A DNA stretch of 64,000 nucleotides, from contig OY728131.1 in assembly GCA_963277665.1 (NCBI GenBank), forward strand, positions 1,390,130,688-1,390,194,687. Direction: 5' to 3'. Origin of the DNA: Viscum album (lineage: Eukaryota; Streptophyta; Magnoliopsida; Santalales; Viscaceae). Below the pieces are notes generated by a model. It saw nothing but the letters and a program-made list of their open reading frames with translations. It was not told the origin of the DNA and did no database searches. Shown here in pieces: positions 61,317 through 64,000 of the stretch. Position numbers and translations under genes: made by a program. Every line of letters starts with the position of its first letter. The stretch's first letter is position 1.

Positions 61317-62519
61317 TGTAATGACCCAGAATTTCCATGTAAATTTGTTTCAAATAAATGGGAATTTTATGAGTCCTTGAAAATTTACGGCGCATGATTC
61401 TGAGGCCCGAGGTTCCTTGAATGAATTTATAAACATTATTTTTGGTATATTCAGTAAACATATGAGTGGGATTTTATATCTTTTGAAATGGTGATTGGAA
61501 TTGAAATTTGAGGGAAACATTGAACTCACAACACCTGTATTTACTTAAAGTGACTTTCATCTCGATGGAAGTTGGTTGAGAGTGAATGTTACTTTTTGGG
61601 TTTTTTGTGAAACAATAGAATAAAAAAAATTAGTAACAATTTAATTTTTATTTGAAACACCCATGTGGATATTGGGAGGCTGGGACCACCAGAACTAAAC
61701 CTCCCTTTGAATGTTAAATGATGGGTTATATAGGAACTAAACCTCCCTTGTGAGGTTATGGTGTTGGAGACCACTTGAGCCTAAACCCGCAATTTCAATT
61801 TTAGAGACAGGGACCACCCGCCCCCTCTTAATAGGGAGAAACCTCCAAACCCCCCAATATTCCACCCCTCTAATTAATTTGATCCATTAAATTGGTAAAA
61901 TTAATAATGCCAATTAATTGAGCCAATGCGGTACAATAATTATGCCAACAGAGGGTTTCCAATATAAATAATCCATTAAGATAATTATATTTGAACCTCT
62001 TTCATTTTTTGGGTGGGATTGTGAGAGGAGAAACCATGGAGGATTACACTTCTCCAATAATGAACATGTTCTTCGATGAATAATTCTACTCCAATAGAGA
62101 ACACCGACTTCGACTTATACCTCAGGACACCCTCAAACGAGGAATGTCTTCGACAACGACGAACTGACACACTAGCCCGGGATTGGAGGTGTTTGGCGGA
62201 TGAGATGGACATCGACAACGTATACTTCTTATGGTTCCAACGTCAACGAACAATCCATTATAGGGGTTTATTTCTATATGTTTATCACTTCCCATGTCCT
62301 CCCCTTCTAATTATTTTTTAGGATTGGGAATAGTGTTTGATGAGGGTTATGGGGATTAATGTTTTTTTAAATATCTTCCATATACATTGTTGATTCAATT
62401 TTGTAAACCGCTTGCTACCGCTCTAACATGGATGGTGCGGGCCAAAAAAAATTTTTTGAACCCTCCTCCATTCTGGTTCTATGGTGTGTTATTTGTAATG
62501 GATGAAGGCAAAAATGGTG

Positions 62520-63200
62520 ACGAAGGAAACAAAGCTCCGCTGCCCATGGCCTCTGCGGCCTGTGGCCTCGCTGTGCTCCCTCACAGCACCCGCAGCCTCT
62601 GTCGCTCAGCCTTGTCCATAGCCGAGCCGACTCGAGCCACCGTCTAAGCCGCCAAGCCAAGCCACTGAGCCGATCCGAATATCGGAGCTGCCATTAGAGC
62701 CACCAAGCAAAGCCGTAGCGACCGCCGAGTCGATCCTTCAGAGCCGCCTCTATTTGGGCCGAGTAACCGCCTGATCTGAGCCGTCGAGCCGAGCCGCCGC
62801 CACCGCTATGCTGAGCTACCGAGCTGAGCCACCGCCTCCACCGATCCGAGCAACCGAGCTGAGCCACTGATCTGAGCCGTCGAGCCGAGTCGCCACAACT
62901 ATCCAGGTCAATCCGTCGCCTGAGTCCCCTCTGCCGTCTGAGCCACCACCACCATCTTGGCTAAGTTGCCTACCGAGCCACTGCTTCCTGGTTCGAGCTG
63001 CCGTCTGAGCCTCCGCCACTATCCGTGTTGATCCACCACCGCCCTTCCAACCAAACAACCCTGCACGAGCCGTCCCGCATCCTCACGGCCACCCACGGCC
63101 CTCCGCGGCCCCTCACAGCCTGTCTTCCTAGACCCAGCAGGTCGGGCCCAACCCAACAGGGTGGGACACCCAATGGGCCAGGTCGGTACGGCTGGGTCAG
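62520..63200. repeat. GC-rich CCGAGC-type island in G3 3' LTR
   Basis: Counterpart of 58370-59000, with more GAGCCGAGCC words. Apparent frames on both strands (62387-62660, 62816-63252) follow from composition and do not match each other between the LTR copies. Confidence 0.8.
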
Positions 63201-63613
63201 ACCGAAAAGGAGCCCACTACGGCACATTTACATTCATTTGGCCATAACATAGGCCTCAATCGTCCATTTGACAAACAGTCAGCGGAGCTAGAAATCATTG
63301 CGCAAGACTGTCCCTTTGAGTATACCCCACTAAAGATTTGTGTTAAGATGTGGTACAATCAGGTTGGATCAAGAACGAATCCAACAGGGCCCCCAGGACT
63401 AAAACAATAATAAATCACAGACAGGACGTCTGATTGACGCATCGTCTATTGCGTTGAAACACCTATGACGTGGCAGTCCTCTAAGATACCTATTCTTGGG
63501 TCATCGTAGAAGTTATAGAATCAACTAGTGTCTTAGGGAGCACACACTTCCAAAGACAATCAATCATAGTGTGGAAAACCAGTAGTTGGCTTTGATGAGA
63601 AGACTGCTCCAAG

Positions 63614-63955
63614 CTATCCTGTGTAGGTCAGCTCCAAGCTATCCTATGTGGGACACCTCCTAGAGATCCTGTGTGGGTCAGCTTCTAGCAATCCTGTGTG
63701 GGTTATCTCCTAGCGACCCTCTGTGGGTCACCTGCTAACGATCCTTTGTGGGGTATCTCATAACGATCATGTGTGGGTCAGCTCCAAAGATCCTCTGTGG
63801 GTCAATTCCTAGAGATCATGTGTGGTCCTGCTCCAAGAGATCTTGTGTGGGTCAGCTCCTAGCGATCCTGTGTGGTTCATCTCCAACATTCTTGTGTTGG
63901 TCAGCTCCTAGAAATCTTGTTTGGATCATCTCCTAGAAATTCTATGCAGGTTAGC
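63614..63955. repeat. 25-bp tandem repeats, G3 3' LTR
   Basis: About fourteen imperfect units of the form GATCCTGTGTGGGTCAGCTC plus CTAGC. The short frame at 63748-63936 runs through this array and is an artefact of it. Confidence 0.88.
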
Positions 63956-64000
63956 AGCATAGCCTCTTAAACGAGTTAGATGATTTAGTAGTTACATATA

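Larger units (their letters stand above)
33943..64000 (+). mobile_element. G3: Ty3/gypsy element with most of its interior lost
   Basis: The 5' LTR (33943-34533 plus 57742-60318) and 3' LTR (from 61317, running out of the window) share long collinear blocks: the GTGGGGACCACC units, the GC-rich island and the 25-bp repeats. Between them only about 1 kb remains, encoding the end of a gypsy integrase. D2 is inserted in the 5' LTR. The LTR ends TGTAATGACCC and GGTCGTGACA form the usual imperfect inverted repeat. Confidence 0.85.
61317..64000 (+). repeat. G3 3' LTR, cut by window end
   Basis: Starts TGTAATGACCCAGAAT. Aligns with 33943-34533 and then 57742 to about 59617, giving an uninterrupted view of the D2 insertion point. 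It carries the GC-rich island (62520-63200) and 25-bp repeats. The last roughly 700 bases are outside the window. Confidence 0.87.

Noticed and set aside
62387..63252. Overlapping open frames on both strands
   Set aside because: Same GC-rich LTR island as above; no domain and no matching frame in the partner LTR.
63748..63936. Repetitive CGS-rich 62-residue frame
   Set aside because: It reads through the 25-bp tandem array and has no independent support.

Overview
The window is repetitive nuclear DNA from a flowering plant, probably one with a large, transposon-filled genome. I found no host gene, rRNA gene, true tRNA gene, CRISPR array or bacterial feature. The plant call rests on the element families: Ty3/gypsy elements with very long AT-rich LTRs and methionine-initiator-tRNA primer sites, and a large Ty1/copia element with an extra 3' reading frame. 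The species cannot be told from the sequence.

Two stacks of nested insertions fill the window. Left stack (1 to about 32764): a minus-strand LTR element, here E0, has its left LTR split by a plus-strand gypsy element, F1. The 5' LTR of F1 is in turn split by a 12.3-kb minus-strand copia element, C1. C1 keeps both LTRs, the primer binding site, the polypurine tract, gag-pol in copia order (gag, protease, integrase, RT, RNase H) and a second downstream reading frame, all broken by stops and frameshifts. F1 keeps a decayed gag, RT, RNase H and integrase, and its integrase is split by a further 1.5-kb insertion. The right-hand 5' LTR of E0 survives, but I recognise no protein domain in its internal region.

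Right stack (33943 to the end): a plus-strand gypsy element, G3, keeps only the integrase end between its LTRs, and its 3' LTR runs off the window. Its 5' LTR is split by gypsy element D2, which has 3789-bp LTRs and target duplication AATTA. The gag of D2 is split, exactly between two zinc knuckles, by N, which has about 4.2-kb LTRs and target duplication AGGAG. N is itself carrying a 124-bp tRNA-derived SINE. N has no pol at all, only a 177-residue nucleocapsid-like frame, so it looks like a non-autonomous relative of D2: LTR blocks are shared and the zinc-knuckle layout matches. It is the youngest large element seen.

The most unusual signal is a CpG-rich motif around TGCGTACGTACGG followed by TACCGTCTCCACG. 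It recurs two or three times in every D2 and N LTR at 186 to 197 bp spacing, downstream of a TATA box, and it is preserved in otherwise very AT-rich sequence. Other points of interest are the gag-only structure of N, the additional frame of C1, a duplicated LTR edge in C1 that suggests a switch of polypurine tract, and 25-bp tandem repeats in the G3 LTRs whose copy number differs between the two ends. No element here looks able to move on its own: RT active sites are altered in C1, F1 and D2.
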